Below are positions 36,299-45,924 of a stretch of DNA of 64,000 nucleotides, piece after piece (position 1 is the stretch's first letter; every line of letters starts with the position of its first letter). The position numbers were made by a program, and so were the translations under genes. A model generated the notes under the pieces. It was not told the DNA's origin. It saw only the letters and a list, made by a program, of their open reading frames with translations, and ran no database searches. The DNA is taken from the NCBI RefSeq assembly GCF_021606685.1, contig NZ_WKCB01000002.1, forward strand, positions 62,001-126,000, given 5' to 3'. Origin of the DNA: Pseudomonas syringae (lineage in GTDB: Bacteria > Pseudomonadota > Gammaproteobacteria > Pseudomonadales > Pseudomonadaceae).

Positions 36299-36824
36299 GA
36301 AGCTTTTGCTCATCCTGTTGCAGGTCGGCAATCAACTTGCGCATGCCATCCATCTTGGCTTTGTCTTGGCGATCCTTGATGCGTTTGACGACATCATCGA
36401 TGGTCGCTTTTCCCGCAACCATTGATCTGCGCAACGCCACCGTGCCTTCGATATCTTCGCCAAACCATTTCTGCTGAATCACCTTGAGCTCAGCCAATCG
36501 CTGCTGCTGAGCTGGGTTATCGGACGTGAGCTTTACAAGCTCTCCATGGACCTGACCGAAATTGTTTTTGCCGGCAATGAGCGGTGCCAGAAAGTCATCG
36601 TCGCCACTCAGTGCAAAGCCCCGCATCCCCGTCTCGATATTGGTCAGGCTGATAAGGAGCTTATTACTTGCTTCCAACACTGTGTACGTGTGAATGTTCC
36701 AATTAGTAGCTTCGTCGATTTTGCTGAAAGCATCACGAACCACTGCGACCATGATGCAAATAATCAAAATGATTAAGCCAAAGCCGAGGCTTAACTTTTG
36801 AGAAATCGTGAATCTCGAGAACAT
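36273..36824 (-). pseudogene. Truncated chemoreceptor (CHASE3 sensor part only)
   Basis: 183 residues from the ATG at 36824 (MFSRFTISQKLSLGFGLIIL). It has one membrane helix (~10-32), then a CHASE3-type periplasmic helical domain (NIETGMRGFALSGDDDFLAP). It stops after LIADLQQDEQKLLSDSPRVS, where a second membrane helix, HAMP and signalling domain should follow. The break coincides with a dispersed spacer repeat. It may still be expressed, but cannot signal alone. Confidence 0.75.
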
Positions 36825-37059
36825 GGGATGGCCTGCATGATTAGGTAAACGCGCAATCACGTTATCGTGAAATTCACGCAAAGCTTGAGCAATGCTTTTG
36901 AATTAGTTTTGCCTCACCACGCCATTCGTCCCCGAAGTCAGCAGCACTGGTTGCCGTGGATCGTGGAATTCGAAGAGGCCAATGTCTGCTCAAAAGGAAA
37001 TCAACAATATTGAGCGCTCTAATTTCAGTGGGATTGACCGGGGAGAAGCAAGTATTGGA

Positions 37060-37692
37060 CTCGTTATCCTGTGGACGGTAGCCGGGATCAGCCCGGCAAG
37101 GCCAAAGATTTTCTCTTGGCGATACAGCGGCAGATGGTCGGCGAACGTGGCCACCATAGATGTGGGCCAGCAGGTCCGCTGTCGGAATGCCTTTGTCGAT
37201 GACGTGCGCAAGTACCGGCGCCTGGATCAGAGTTTCGCACTGTCCGTAGGCACACTTTCCACGGATGAGGCGCTCAACGGCGAACATACCGGGCGTGTAG
37301 TCGAGCTTTGCGCTGGGATCTCCGCCGATGCGCTTGAGGGCGCAAGTTCACTGGCAGTTGCTGTTGTCCTGTTCGTTATGGATCAGTATGCGAGGAAACT
37401 ATGGGGGCAGCGATGCGCGCTTGGGTTGCTGGCGCATTCTGGGCTTGACAGGTGTCGGTTGCAGTACCTCAAGTTCGGCCTCGTTACCGTCGATACCCGC
37501 GCTGATCAAGGCGTAGAGCAGGTTGGCTTGATCCAGGCTCAATTGCTCGCAGCGCTTTGCAAACCTGACGTGTATGAACAGTGCGATCTCGTGGGCCGGT
37601 TTCTCGTTGACCGACTTGTAATGCGCGATTTGCTTATCCATGGTCTCGATGCAGGACCTTCAAACACCTGCCGGATATCTGGATGGTGTTGA
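37060..37692 (-). pseudogene. Decayed IS66-type transposase (tnpC) remnant
   Basis: Minus-strand pieces in shifting frames match the intact TnpC at 46978-48504: HVRFAKRCEQLSLDQANLL (for HKFAKRSEQISPAQGSLL), QQPKRASLPP, and FAVERLIRGKCAYGQCETLI (for VFTVEQHVRGKWACRQCETL), then HVIDKGIPTADLLAH. Several frameshifts separate them and the C-terminal half is absent. The long plus-strand frame over this region is only its shadow. Confidence 0.85.
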
Positions 37693-38012
37693 TGCTGACC
37701 ATCACCTTGCCCTGCCAGGTGCGCACGAGGTCTGCTTTTCGCTCGTGCTAGTCGACAAATATAAGCCAACACACGCAGCTATGGCTATACAACAGGTCGA
37801 CGTAGTGGATGGCTACCCCGCTCAAAAAGTGAGGAAACCAAATATGTACTAGGCTCGGTTATTACTCACCGGCTACATCAACACTCAATTTACTGCGAAA
37901 TATAAAAATCAAAGTCATTCAGTATTGGTTCAGCTAATGTTAAATCACTAGTGATATAAATTGCATTTAAGGGGCGACATACATGCATGTGCTCTATTCT
38001 TAGGTAACGGCG
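37693..38012. other. AT-rich gene-free stretch
   Basis: 320 bp between the tnpC remnant and the aspartic-protease-like gene. AT content rises toward 37900. It must hold that gene's promoter; no other feature was seen. Confidence 0.4.
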
Positions 38013-39071
38013 ATGATGAAGAAAAAAGTGGCGAAGGGTAGTCTTCTGTTGGCTTTGGTCTTGGGTAACGTGTGGGCAGCGAATGCTCAGCCCCCGCTCG
38101 TCAACGTTGACGCAAACACATTCGGTCAACGAAGTGTGGTGCCCATTCATGAAGTACTGATCGGACCTAAGAAGGTCCCCAGATATACGATCAATGTCAT
38201 TGTAAATGGTCAACCGATACAGGCGGGATTAGATACTGGATCTACAGGATTGCGTTTACTACCTCGAGCGGTCGAACGAGCGGGAGTATCACCTTCTGGA
38301 GTGGATGATACTTACGGGTACGGAAGTGGAGTCACGTTAATCGGTCCGAACACGCTCGCATCAGTTCAGATAGGTAGTTCGAAAAAAGAAATATCCCTGC
38401 AGGCCGTTCGGATTACAGGATGCCGCGGAGGAGGCATCGACTGCCCAGCGGGTAAACTCACCCCTTCTCAATATGGGCTAATGGGGTCGGGGTATCCGGG
38501 TCAAGGGTTTCCCGCGATCGTAGGCATTCGCTTCGGATCAAAGCTCGCTCCCAACCCGTTAGTAAAACTTGGAGTAGATAGCTGGATAGTGCATATACCT
38601 CAGCGTGGCGAAGGAGATGGCTTCCTCATTCTCAACCCCGACTCACATGACATTAAGGATTTTGTACCATTGCTGTCGAAAGGTAATCCTACGGGCTCGG
38701 TTGATGGCTGCATAAAAGTAGCGCGCTTGGAGGCTCAGGAAATATGTAGCGCGATACTCTGGGATACCGGTGCACCAGCTATAACTGTACGCAATGCCGA
38801 ACGTCCGAGAGCTTGGCAGCCCGGAGCACCAATTGAGATGCGATTTACCTCGGCGTCCGGAGCTCCGCTGCCATCAATAGAATTTCGGGCAGGAGATCCT
38901 GAGCGTAGGGGTAGGGCTAATTTTTCCCCTGCACCCAATCGCCCTGGAGTACAAATCTCAGCGGGGCTGCTGCCATATTACTTTTATGACGTGTTATACA
39001 ATGCGAAGACAGGAGGAATGGCGGTTCATGCTAACACTGCAAATCATGACTTTCCTTCTTCGAGGAAATAA
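38013..39071 (+). CDS. Secreted aspartic-protease-like protein with two DTG motifs
   Basis: 352 residues with a Sec signal peptide (SLLLALVLGNVWAANA, cut near residue 25). Asp74 lies in AGLDTGSTGLRLL and Asp251 in LWDTGAPAITV. Two Asp-Thr-Gly boxes ~177 residues apart in one chain is the layout of a two-lobed pepsin-type protease; the first box also resembles the DUF3443 family. Four Cys (137, 144, 233, 245) could form disulfides. Base composition is more AT-rich than the core. The presence of a real active site is inferred from motifs only. Confidence 0.65.
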   Translation: MMKKKVAKGSLLLALVLGNVWAANAQPPLVNVDANTFGQRSVVPIHEVLIGPKKVPRYTINVIVNGQPIQAGLDTGSTGLRLLPRAVERAGVSPSGVDDTYGYGSGVTLIGPNTLASVQIGSSKKEISLQAVRITGCRGGGIDCPAGKLTPSQYGLMGSGYPGQGFPAIVGIRFGSKLAPNPLVKLGVDSWIVHIPQRGEGDGFLILNPDSHDIKDFVPLLSKGNPTGSVDGCIKVARLEAQEICSAILWDTGAPAITVRNAERPRAWQPGAPIEMRFTSASGAPLPSIEFRAGDPERRGRANFSPAPNRPGVQISAGLLPYYFYDVLYNAKTGGMAVHANTANHDFPSSRK

Positions 39072-39248
39072 ATGTAATCAAATTTAATTGGCATGGGCCT
39101 CAACCTCCACTATGAGGCCCATACTTTTAAATTTAGGATGCTTAGCTATTAAATTTTCCCTAACCTAACTAGCGGTCTCTCGAATAAACTTTAAAAACTT
39201 ATAAAGTACAAAACCTGCAAGGAAAGCTGCAAAGCTAAATTTAACATA

Positions 39249-40445
39249 TTAATCTATGCTTTTTAATGCATATATTGGAATATCAATTTTTTCTGAATTC
39301 CGAAGCAGAAGACTGGAGAATATTTTACGCAATACTGGTTTTCCTGCGATGCGGATAAGCTCTCTGAGCAATTTAAGACCGATACGAGAATGAGGCCAAA
39401 GCACACGAGGCAGAATTTTAGGAACGCCTTGTCCTTCTCTTACAAACGGGCGCATGACGCGCTCGTAAGAGGCCAATGCAGAAGGAAGATCGTCCGTTTT
39501 TGATAACTCTCCTGCCAATACATAGCCGCCGACTATAGCTAGCGTGGTGCCGATGCCAGACAAAGGCGTAACGCACCATGCAGAATCACCTGTAAGGACG
39601 ACACGATTGTGATGCCAGCGGCCCATTCTGACCTGTCGAAGAACATCAAAATAGAAATTATCAGTCTTATTCATACCCTCAAGAATGCGTGGAAAATGCC
39701 ATCCTGCATCGGAAAATTTCTCTTGCAGGAACTCTTTTTGCCGCTCTACAGACCACTCATTCTCGCCTTCAGACTTTCTCTGCATACCCATGTATACATG
39801 TACGCTATTCTCGCGGCCAGGTTTTAACGTCGCTCCGATTCCACCTACCGTATTGTATTGACGCGCGAACACACCATCGACGGAAGTCTTGGGTATTGCG
39901 AAATAGGCAAGAGTCATGTCCATCCACTTCGGGTTGTTCTCTCCTGGAAAAATCAATTCGCGAGTGGATGATCCTACACCCTCCGCCACAATCACAGCAT
40001 CGTATTGAGCACTCGGGCGATTCTGGAAGTGCACGGTGATGCCGTGTGCATCTTGCTCAAGTGCCGTGATAGTCTCATTGAATAAATAGGTTGATCTGTT
40101 ACTCGCAGGCTCATAGATCAATCGAGCAATGTCGCCACGCATTATTTCCAACTCTGCTGTTGGACCGTCCCCAACTTCATCAACTGTGAAGCGGGCGATT
40201 GGATTGTCATATTCGTCTACCCAATCAGTTCCCACCTCAGAGGTGCGAAGATCTAAAGCCGCGCGCTCAAGCCCCATCATTCGCAGTACATGTCGACCTG
40301 CTCCTCGGACATCAACGTTTTGGCCTGCATCACGAAATGCGGGAGCCTTTTCAATTACAGTAACGTCAAAGCCGTATCGGGAAAGCCACCAAGCTGTGGT
40401 ATTGCCAGCGACGCTTGCCCCGCTGATGAGGATTTTTTTACGCAT
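39249..40445 (-). CDS. FAD-dependent monooxygenase (PHBH/TetX-like)
   Basis: 398 residues from the ATG at 40445 (MRKKILISGASVAGNTTAWW). The FAD dinucleotide fold GASVAGNTTAWWLSRYGFDV is at the N-terminus, DAVIVAEGVGSSTRE is the DG-equivalent region, and VVLTGDSAWCVTPLSGIGTT is the second FAD motif (GD). Class A flavin monooxygenases of this kind hydroxylate aromatic or tetracycline-like compounds; the substrate is not known. It lies 70 bp after marR on the same strand, with two ATCA...TGAT dyads between them. Confidence 0.88.
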   Translation of the reverse strand: MRKKILISGASVAGNTTAWWLSRYGFDVTVIEKAPAFRDAGQNVDVRGAGRHVLRMMGLERAALDLRTSEVGTDWVDEYDNPIARFTVDEVGDGPTAELEIMRGDIARLIYEPASNRSTYLFNETITALEQDAHGITVHFQNRPSAQYDAVIVAEGVGSSTRELIFPGENNPKWMDMTLAYFAIPKTSVDGVFARQYNTVGGIGATLKPGRENSVHVYMGMQRKSEGENEWSVERQKEFLQEKFSDAGWHFPRILEGMNKTDNFYFDVLRQVRMGRWHHNRVVLTGDSAWCVTPLSGIGTTLAIVGGYVLAGELSKTDDLPSALASYERVMRPFVREGQGVPKILPRVLWPHSRIGLKLLRELIRIAGKPVLRKIFSSLLLRNSEKIDIPIYALKSID

Positions 40446-40472
40446 GCAGATTCTCCTATGATCCGCACACAA

Positions 40473-40507
40473 TATCACGCATGATATAAAATGACATCAC
40501 GCGTGAT
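40473..40507. promoter_or_regulatory. Paired dyads between marR and the monooxygenase gene
   Basis: TATCACGCATGATA (40473-40486) and the perfect palindrome ATCACGCGTGAT (40496-40507) are 22 bp centre to centre, on roughly the same helix face. They are just upstream of the monooxygenase start, where a MarR operator would be expected. Confidence 0.65.
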
Positions 40508-40515
40508 TTAATATA

Positions 40516-40962
40516 TCAGGCTTCTAAATTTGCGATAAATCTCTGGAGTAAAGCCACCAAGGTCGCTGTTTCCTCAGGCGTGAATCCATTCATGCCCTGT
40601 GCGTTAGTATCAAGCAAAACCTGCCGTCCTAGCGCTGCAGTATCCCTACCGCGTGATGTGATGCTTACAAGCGCAGCACGCTTATTTGTCGCTACAACCT
40701 CCCTCTCAACCAAGCCGGCCGCTTCTAGCTTATCTAGAGTCGCAACCATGGCAGGTTGTTTTACCGCAGATGCTTTCACAAGATCGCGCTGAAGCATAGG
40801 GCCGCGCCAAGATAGCCACAGCAATGGGCCGATTAAAGTGAGCGATGTCCCGCGTGATCTTAACGTTGCCTCTACCGCGCGATGAAATACGCGCTCTGCG
40901 TGCTTGGCGAGATAGCTGGGAGCAACAGCCGCGTCGGGATGAATATCTTTTTCATTTTTCAT
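40516..40962 (-). CDS. MarR-family transcriptional regulator
   Basis: 148 residues from the ATG at 40962 (MKNEKDIHPDAAVAPSYLAK). Winged HTH: QRDLVKASAVKQPAMVATLD with LEAAGLVEREVVATNKRAAL forming the wing. It probably represses the downstream monooxygenase and itself in response to a phenolic or drug-like ligand. Together they form a two-gene resistance or catabolism cassette. Confidence 0.88.
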   Translation of the reverse strand: MKNEKDIHPDAAVAPSYLAKHAERVFHRAVEATLRSRGTSLTLIGPLLWLSWRGPMLQRDLVKASAVKQPAMVATLDKLEAAGLVEREVVATNKRAALVSITSRGRDTAALGRQVLLDTNAQGMNGFTPEETATLVALLQRFIANLEA

Positions 40963-41256
40963 GACATCATTTTGTCCGAAATTGATGGCTATCACTAGCC
41001 TGATGCCATGTGAATCCGACGTGCACGCGAACCGTTTGATTATCTCCAGCCGTTAAGCCAGCTTCGCAGCTCATTGGGGTCCTCATCATCCTTGCCGAAA
41101 ATGTCCTCCTGCTGAGAGGCGACGTGCCCCTAGCAAGTCTTGGGACCACCGTAGTCCGTGCTACCTCTACAATCCGGCTAACGCAACACGCATCGCAGTG
41201 CCACTTCCTCTAAGATGCGGCGTATTAAAGGCATCACCACAGAGCGGGCTATAGAC

Positions 41257-41721
41257 ATGAAGAAAACATTTAATTCGGGTGTGGCACTGTTGCTAAGTGT
41301 AGCAACCTCGGTGATGGCGGCGGACGCTCCTTCGAACTTCATCGGTAATTGGCGGGTAGCCGGAGTCGCCGTGTCCGCCAACGGCGTACAGGCGCTCGGT
41401 GACAACGATCCAAGTCTGATGGGCAAGCGCCTTACCTTTACGCCACAGCGCCTGGCGTGGGATCAGCCCACGGCTACAAACGACGCGTGCGCGGAGCCTA
41501 CCTTGGATCGCTTGCAAGCCATGCCGCCGGCAGAACTGCAACCACAATTGCGCCAGCTTGGCATGCGACACCCTGTAGCCTATATGCTGCGCTGCGGGTC
41601 GGGGACCTGGGGGCCTGGTGACCAAATGACAGTCTACCTAGGCGCAGCAGGCGCCGTGGCGATGCCATGGTACGACGGCGGCGTTCTAAAGCTGGTTAAA
41701 TTGCCCCCACCCAAAGATTGA
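41257..41721 (+). CDS. Exported hypothetical protein
   Basis: 154 residues from the ATG at 41257. Signal peptide MKKTFNSGVALLLSVATSVMAADAP cut near residue 22. The mature part begins FIGNWRVAGVAVSANGVQAL, which suggests a lipocalin-like or small beta-barrel domain, and has two Cys (about 82 and 113). No family recognised. Confidence 0.6.
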   Translation: MKKTFNSGVALLLSVATSVMAADAPSNFIGNWRVAGVAVSANGVQALGDNDPSLMGKRLTFTPQRLAWDQPTATNDACAEPTLDRLQAMPPAELQPQLRQLGMRHPVAYMLRCGSGTWGPGDQMTVYLGAAGAVAMPWYDGGVLKLVKLPPPKD

Positions 41722-41740
41722 AGTGTCATAGGGGTAAGTA

Positions 41741-42148
41741 GTGAGTTTGCGTGACAGGCGTCGGTCCGCTGCCGAGCAAATCGCGGAAGAACTCCGACAG
41801 CTAACTGAGCGCTTTCCGACGCTTTTCCGGTTTGAAATCGCGCCACAGCGGTCTGTCAGGGGTATTAAATCTGTGTCGGCTTACACACAGAGATCCACAA
41901 ATGCCGACACATGCCCCAAGAAGTACCTGATCAGCCACATCTCTCTGCAGCACTGCTTTGACAAAAGCCGCTCGGGCCTTGAAAAGCTGCGCGAAACCGA
42001 TCCCAGCTTCCCGCGCCCCATCAAATTTGGACCGAGCAAACAGGCTGGCGTTTACTTCGTCGTCGCAGAGGTAGAAGCCTGGTTGGAGAGAAAGATCAGC
42101 GAGCGTGATGGAGCCCCTCTGGATCTCGCTGAGAGAGAGGGCCAATGA
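41741..42148 (+). CDS. AlpA-like DNA-binding protein with unusual N-terminus
   Basis: 135 residues from the GTG at 41741. The C-terminal ~75 residues (LQHCFDKSRSGLEKLRETDP, SFPRPIKFGPSK, VAEVEAWLERKISERDG) are an AlpA/MerR-type HTH as found in prophage and island regulators. The first ~50 residues are not part of that domain, and a GTG at about 41873 could be the true start. Its stop overlaps the start of the DUF3987 gene (ATGA), a usual pairing in integrative elements. Confidence 0.65.
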   Translation: MSLRDRRRSAAEQIAEELRQLTERFPTLFRFEIAPQRSVRGIKSVSAYTQRSTNADTCPKKYLISHISLQHCFDKSRSGLEKLRETDPSFPRPIKFGPSKQAGVYFVVAEVEAWLERKISERDGAPLDLAEREGQ

Positions 42149-43650
42149 GCACGCACGAGCAGATACCATCGTTCTTGGCAGAGATGCCCGAGCGGGCACT
42201 TGCCTCATACCTGAACCCAGGCATCCTGCCAAAACCACTCCCGAGTGGGGTGGCCAGGGTCATGCCCTGACATGACGAACTGCTGCCTCCTGCTCTTCAG
42301 GAATACGTGCGGGATATCGCTGAGCGCACCCAGTGCCCGCCTGATTTTGTTGGAGTCGCGCTTGTAGTGGCTGTCAGCACTGTAGTCGGTCGCAAATTTA
42401 CCATCCACCCGAAACAGCATGATGATTGGACTGTGGTTCCCAACCAATGGGGCGTCATCATTGGACGGCCGTCTGCGATGAAAACACCAGCGCTCAAGCA
42501 AGCGCTTCGTCCCTTGGACGCATTGGAGACAAGAGAGCGAAATCAGCACTTCATAGCGTTGGAGGAGTACAGGACCAACAGTGAGCTGCTCGACATCGAG
42601 CGCAAGGCTGCTAAGAGCAAGGCCACGAAACTTGTAGGCAGCGGCGACAAACTTGGAGCGCGGGAGGAACTCACCAAGGTTTCGAGTGATGTGCTGCCTC
42701 CAGTGCAGCGTCGTTACACCGTCAACGACTCAACGGTAGAAAAGCTCGGTGAGCTGCTCAACGAAAACCCAAACGGCCTGCTGCTAGTACGTGACGAGCT
42801 CGGGGGCTGGCTCGCAACAATACAGAGCGAGGACGGCTCAGTGGCACGCGCTTTCTATCTGGAGTGCTTCTATGGCAACGGCTCATTTACATACGATCGT
42901 ATTGGCCGAGGCACCCTGTTCATCGAGTCATGTTGTTTGTCGCTGATAGGCGGAATTCAACCCTCACGAATCGCATCCCTCGTGAACGCCGCGATCAGCG
43001 GCGAAGTGGATGACGGCCTGATTCAGCGCCTACAGCTCGCCGTCTATCCCGACGACGTCCGTGAGTGGCGTCTGGTCGATCGCTGGCCGAACCAAGCTGC
43101 CGCTGAGCACGTAGAGGAGATTATTAACCACCTCGACCAGCTCCCATCCGAGCCTCGTGCTGCTCTCAGGTTCAGCCCGGAAGCACAGGAGATATTTAAC
43201 GCCTGGTATACGCATCATATGCAACAAAGCCGGAGCGAAGAACTTCACCCAGCATTGCAATCCCATTATCTAAAAATGCCGCAGACCATTGCGGGGTTGG
43301 CCCTACTGTTCGAACTGGTCGAAGGTGGACAGAGAGCCGTGGGCACTGAGTCCACGTCCCGCGCCATTAACTGGGCGAGCTACCTGATGAGCCATGGCTT
43401 GCGACTCTACGGCGCAGCTATCAACGCCCCACTACTCGGTGCAAGGCTGATCCTGGAGCGTCAGCAGAAATTACCCGAACCGTTTACCCCACGCGAGGTG
43501 CGTCAGAAGGACTGGATGGGATTGGGCTCGCAGGACGCTGTGAACAACGCACTCGCAGTTCTGGCTGAACACGACTTAATCATTGGCTACGAGGTGGCCG
43601 GAGAAAAAGGTGGCCGCCCATCAACACGCTACATCTGGCGAAAAACGTAG
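42145..43650 (+). pseudogene. DUF3987 (primase/helicase-like) gene with an in-frame TGA
   Basis: From the ATG at 42145 the frame reads MSTHEQIPSFLAEMPERALA to VARVMP, then TGA at 42268-42270, and continues in the same frame with HDELLPPALQEYVRDIAERT through to 43650. The continuation is a normal DUF3987 protein: a Walker-A-like GRPSAMKT, LLLVRDELGGWLA, and a C-terminal winged region (LAEHDLIIGYEVAGEKGGRP). DUF3987 proteins are replication-type ATPases of plasmids, satellites and islands. A nonsense mutation at codon 42 is the simplest view; translation restart at a later ATG (42307) would lose only the N-terminus. Confidence 0.8.
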
Positions 43651-43660
43651 CCTCTAACCT

Positions 43661-43891
43661 GCGTTCGGAGCGAATGCCGTAGCAGTAGCCCACGATCAGC
43701 AGGCGGATCATCAGTTCAGGATCAATCGAGGGACGCCCAATCGGGCTGTAAAAGTCGGCGAGGTAATAGCGCAGATCGCTCAGATCGAGGCATCGATCAA
43801 TGTTGCGCAGGAGGTGATTGGCTGGGATGTGCTCTTCAATGTTGAACGAGTAAAACAGTCTCTCTTGTCCACTCGACAATTGTCCCATCAT
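43661..43891 (-). pseudogene. N-terminal fragment of an IS1182-like transposase
   Basis: The frame begins MMGQLSSGQERLFYSFNIEE and runs to VGYCYGIRSERRLEA, a transposase DUF772-type start (PLID/DLSDLRYYLADFY, GRPSIDPELMIRLL). It ends abruptly at the DUF3987 3' end; everything after ~75 residues is missing. It is a different element from the intact one at 44162. Confidence 0.75.
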
Positions 43892-43963
43892 GCTGCGAAT
43901 CCTCCCGCTGGCCGATGACCTGATTTTGCCGCAGGCCAAGCAGGAGATCTACTTTTTCAACAG

Positions 43964-44010
43964 AATCGGCCGATAGCAGCCGGTCGCGACTGACCGCTAT
44001 TGGCCCAGAG
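43964..44010. repeat. Dispersed spacer palindrome joined to a GGCCCAGAG end
   Basis: GGCCGATAGCAGCCGGTCGC, then GACTGACCGCTATTGGCCCAGAG. The last part runs into the 20-bp left repeat of the IS1182 unit. The CCGCTATTGGCC portion equals the core of the 22-bp repeats around the tyrosine recombinase. Confidence 0.6.
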
Positions 44011-44161
44011 TGTGTAAAAACGCGCTGATGCACTGTCGGCGCGCAGCGCTGACGGTTGTTAGCTGAGTAATTGCTCACAACAAGTCCTGCGGATCATCAC
44101 GAGGGTCTGGGAGCCCCTAGCGCCGCTTCTACCTTGCTGGGTGGCCAAAATACAGACCTCT

Positions 44162-45592
44162 TCAGGCCGACAGCGCCTTCATTAAACCGCTGGTACCGAG
44201 AATTTTCATGACTCGTTTCAAGTTGTAGGCGAGGACGTTCAAGCTCATCTCCGCACTTACTCCGTTCAGCTTTCGTGTCAGGAAATGTGTGGCGCCCATC
44301 CATTGTTTGAGTGTCCCGAAGGGATGCTCGACCGTACGCTTGCGGATTCGCATCATGTCCGGCGCGTTGCTCAGCCTGTTCTGCATTTCCTCCAATACGG
44401 CTTCATGCTCCCATCGCCGAACTCGCCGTTGCTTGCTCGGTGTGCACTTCGATTTCAGCACGCATCCCTGGCAATTAGAACTCCAGTAACGGTGCAACTT
44501 CAGGCCTTTTTCAACGCTGGAAAAGCGCCAGATCAACGCCTCTCCAGCGGGACAAATATATTCGTTTTTTGCCGCGTCATAGAGAAAGGCATCGTTATTG
44601 AAACGCCCGTCAGCCTTGGCTCCAGAGGTCATCGGCTTGGGCACATAGGCGGTGATACCTGCATCGTGACAAGCCAGGACTTGTTCGCTTTTGAAGTAAC
44701 CTCGGTCAGCTACTACCGACAACGTATCTGACGCCATAGCCTCGCGGGCCTGCTTGGCCATCGAACTGAGTTGATCGCGGTCGGAACCGACGTTGGTAAC
44801 CTCATGGGCAACGATCAAATGGTGCTGGGTATCGACCGCTGTCTGCACGTTGTAACCGACGATACCAGTGCCGCGCGTCATCATGGAACGGGCGTCTGGA
44901 TCGGTCAGTGAAACCTGTTTATCCGGTGATTCGTTGAGCTGAGTTTCAATGACCTGCAACTCTTTCATCTGAGCTTTGAGCTTGTCGATTTTCTCTTGCA
45001 GACGAGCAGCCTTGGGCTGAGCGACCGAGGGTTCTTGCAGGTCGGTTTCGGCGAGCGTAGTCAGGTACCGATTGATACTTGATTCAATTTCTTCCATCCG
45101 CCGTTTCAGCTTGGCGCTGGTGAAATTGCGGTCGCGGTTATTGACGGCCTTGAATTTACTGCCGTCGATGGCGACCAGATTTTCTTCGAACAGTCCTAGC
45201 TGCTGGCACAGCACCACGAACTGGCGGCAGACACCTCGGATGGCCTTGCTGTTGTCTTTTCGGAAGTTGGCGATGGTCTTGAAATCGGGCATCAAACGCC
45301 CAGTCAGCCACATCAGCTCGACGTTGCGTTGGGCTTCTCGTTCAAGACGCCGGCTCGATGGAATGCGGTTCAGATAGCCGTAGATGTAGATCTTCAGCAG
45401 GACCGAGGGATGGTAAGCCGGCCGGCCTGTATCAGCAGGTAAGGCGCCCTCGAAACCTAGTTTGACCAGGTCCAGTTCGTCGACAAAGATGTCGACTACG
45501 CGCACCGGATTGGCATCCGTGACGTAATCGTCGAGGCTCGCGGGAAGGAAGGTTTCTTGGCCTCGATGTTCACCTTGGATAAAGCGCTTCAT
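44162..45592 (-). CDS. IS1182-family transposase
   Basis: 476 residues, full length. N-terminal DUF772-like part (FIQGEHRGQETFLPASLDDY, YGYLNRIPSSRRLEREAQRN), then a DDE catalytic domain: LVAIDGSKFKAVNNRDRNFT (first Asp), VVADRGYFKSEQVLACHDAG (second), and a C-terminal Cys cluster (CPAGEALI, CQGCVLKSKCTPS) with RKRTVEHPFGTLKQWMG holding the final Glu. The frame is intact, so it may be active. An RBS-like GGGATC and start at 45592. Confidence 0.93.
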   Translation of the reverse strand: MKRFIQGEHRGQETFLPASLDDYVTDANPVRVVDIFVDELDLVKLGFEGALPADTGRPAYHPSVLLKIYIYGYLNRIPSSRRLEREAQRNVELMWLTGRLMPDFKTIANFRKDNSKAIRGVCRQFVVLCQQLGLFEENLVAIDGSKFKAVNNRDRNFTSAKLKRRMEEIESSINRYLTTLAETDLQEPSVAQPKAARLQEKIDKLKAQMKELQVIETQLNESPDKQVSLTDPDARSMMTRGTGIVGYNVQTAVDTQHHLIVAHEVTNVGSDRDQLSSMAKQAREAMASDTLSVVADRGYFKSEQVLACHDAGITAYVPKPMTSGAKADGRFNNDAFLYDAAKNEYICPAGEALIWRFSSVEKGLKLHRYWSSNCQGCVLKSKCTPSKQRRVRRWEHEAVLEEMQNRLSNAPDMMRIRKRTVEHPFGTLKQWMGATHFLTRKLNGVSAEMSLNVLAYNLKRVMKILGTSGLMKALSA

Positions 45593-45651
45593 GGGCGATC
45601 CCTGCGATGAAATCCTCAGAAATCATAGCAGGGCTAAGAGCGGTGTTCTGT

Positions 45652-45924
45652 TCAGATATTGATGCGTTTTTCAACCGCCTGTAGTTGCTTTACCGGGTCC
45701 CAACCACTCGGCGACGCTTGAGCTTTGCTCCACCAAAGCATTCCTTTAGAGATCCATAATCTCCGCAAATCAGCATGAGCAGATGTTGCGTCATCATAGC
45801 CGAACTGCGTACCGCAGGACGGGCACATGCCAAACGAAGAGCAGCCAACCTCATCGTATGGAGGCTCTTCAAGCCCGGGGTATCCACAAACCGGACAAAG
45901 ATATGAAACGTTGCTTGCAATCAT
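45652..45924 (-). CDS. Small CPxCG/CPCC-type zinc-ribbon protein
   Basis: 90 residues. Two Cys pairs CPVCG (10-14) and CPSCG (34-38) suggest one zinc ribbon, followed by a helical end (DLRRLWISKGMLWWSKAQAS). Proteins of this CPCC type are scattered in Pseudomonas accessory DNA, sometimes near polymorphic toxins, with no assigned role. It lies just upstream of the transposase on the same strand, inside the 2.08-kb inverted-repeat unit. Confidence 0.65.
   Translation of the reverse strand: MIASNVSYLCPVCGYPGLEEPPYDEVGCSSFGMCPSCGTQFGYDDATSAHADLRRLWISKGMLWWSKAQASPSGWDPVKQLQAVEKRINI

Noticed and set aside
36982..37692. A 236-codon plus-strand frame
   Set aside because: It is the complement of a decayed IS66 tnpC; the minus-strand fragments match the intact copy at 46978.
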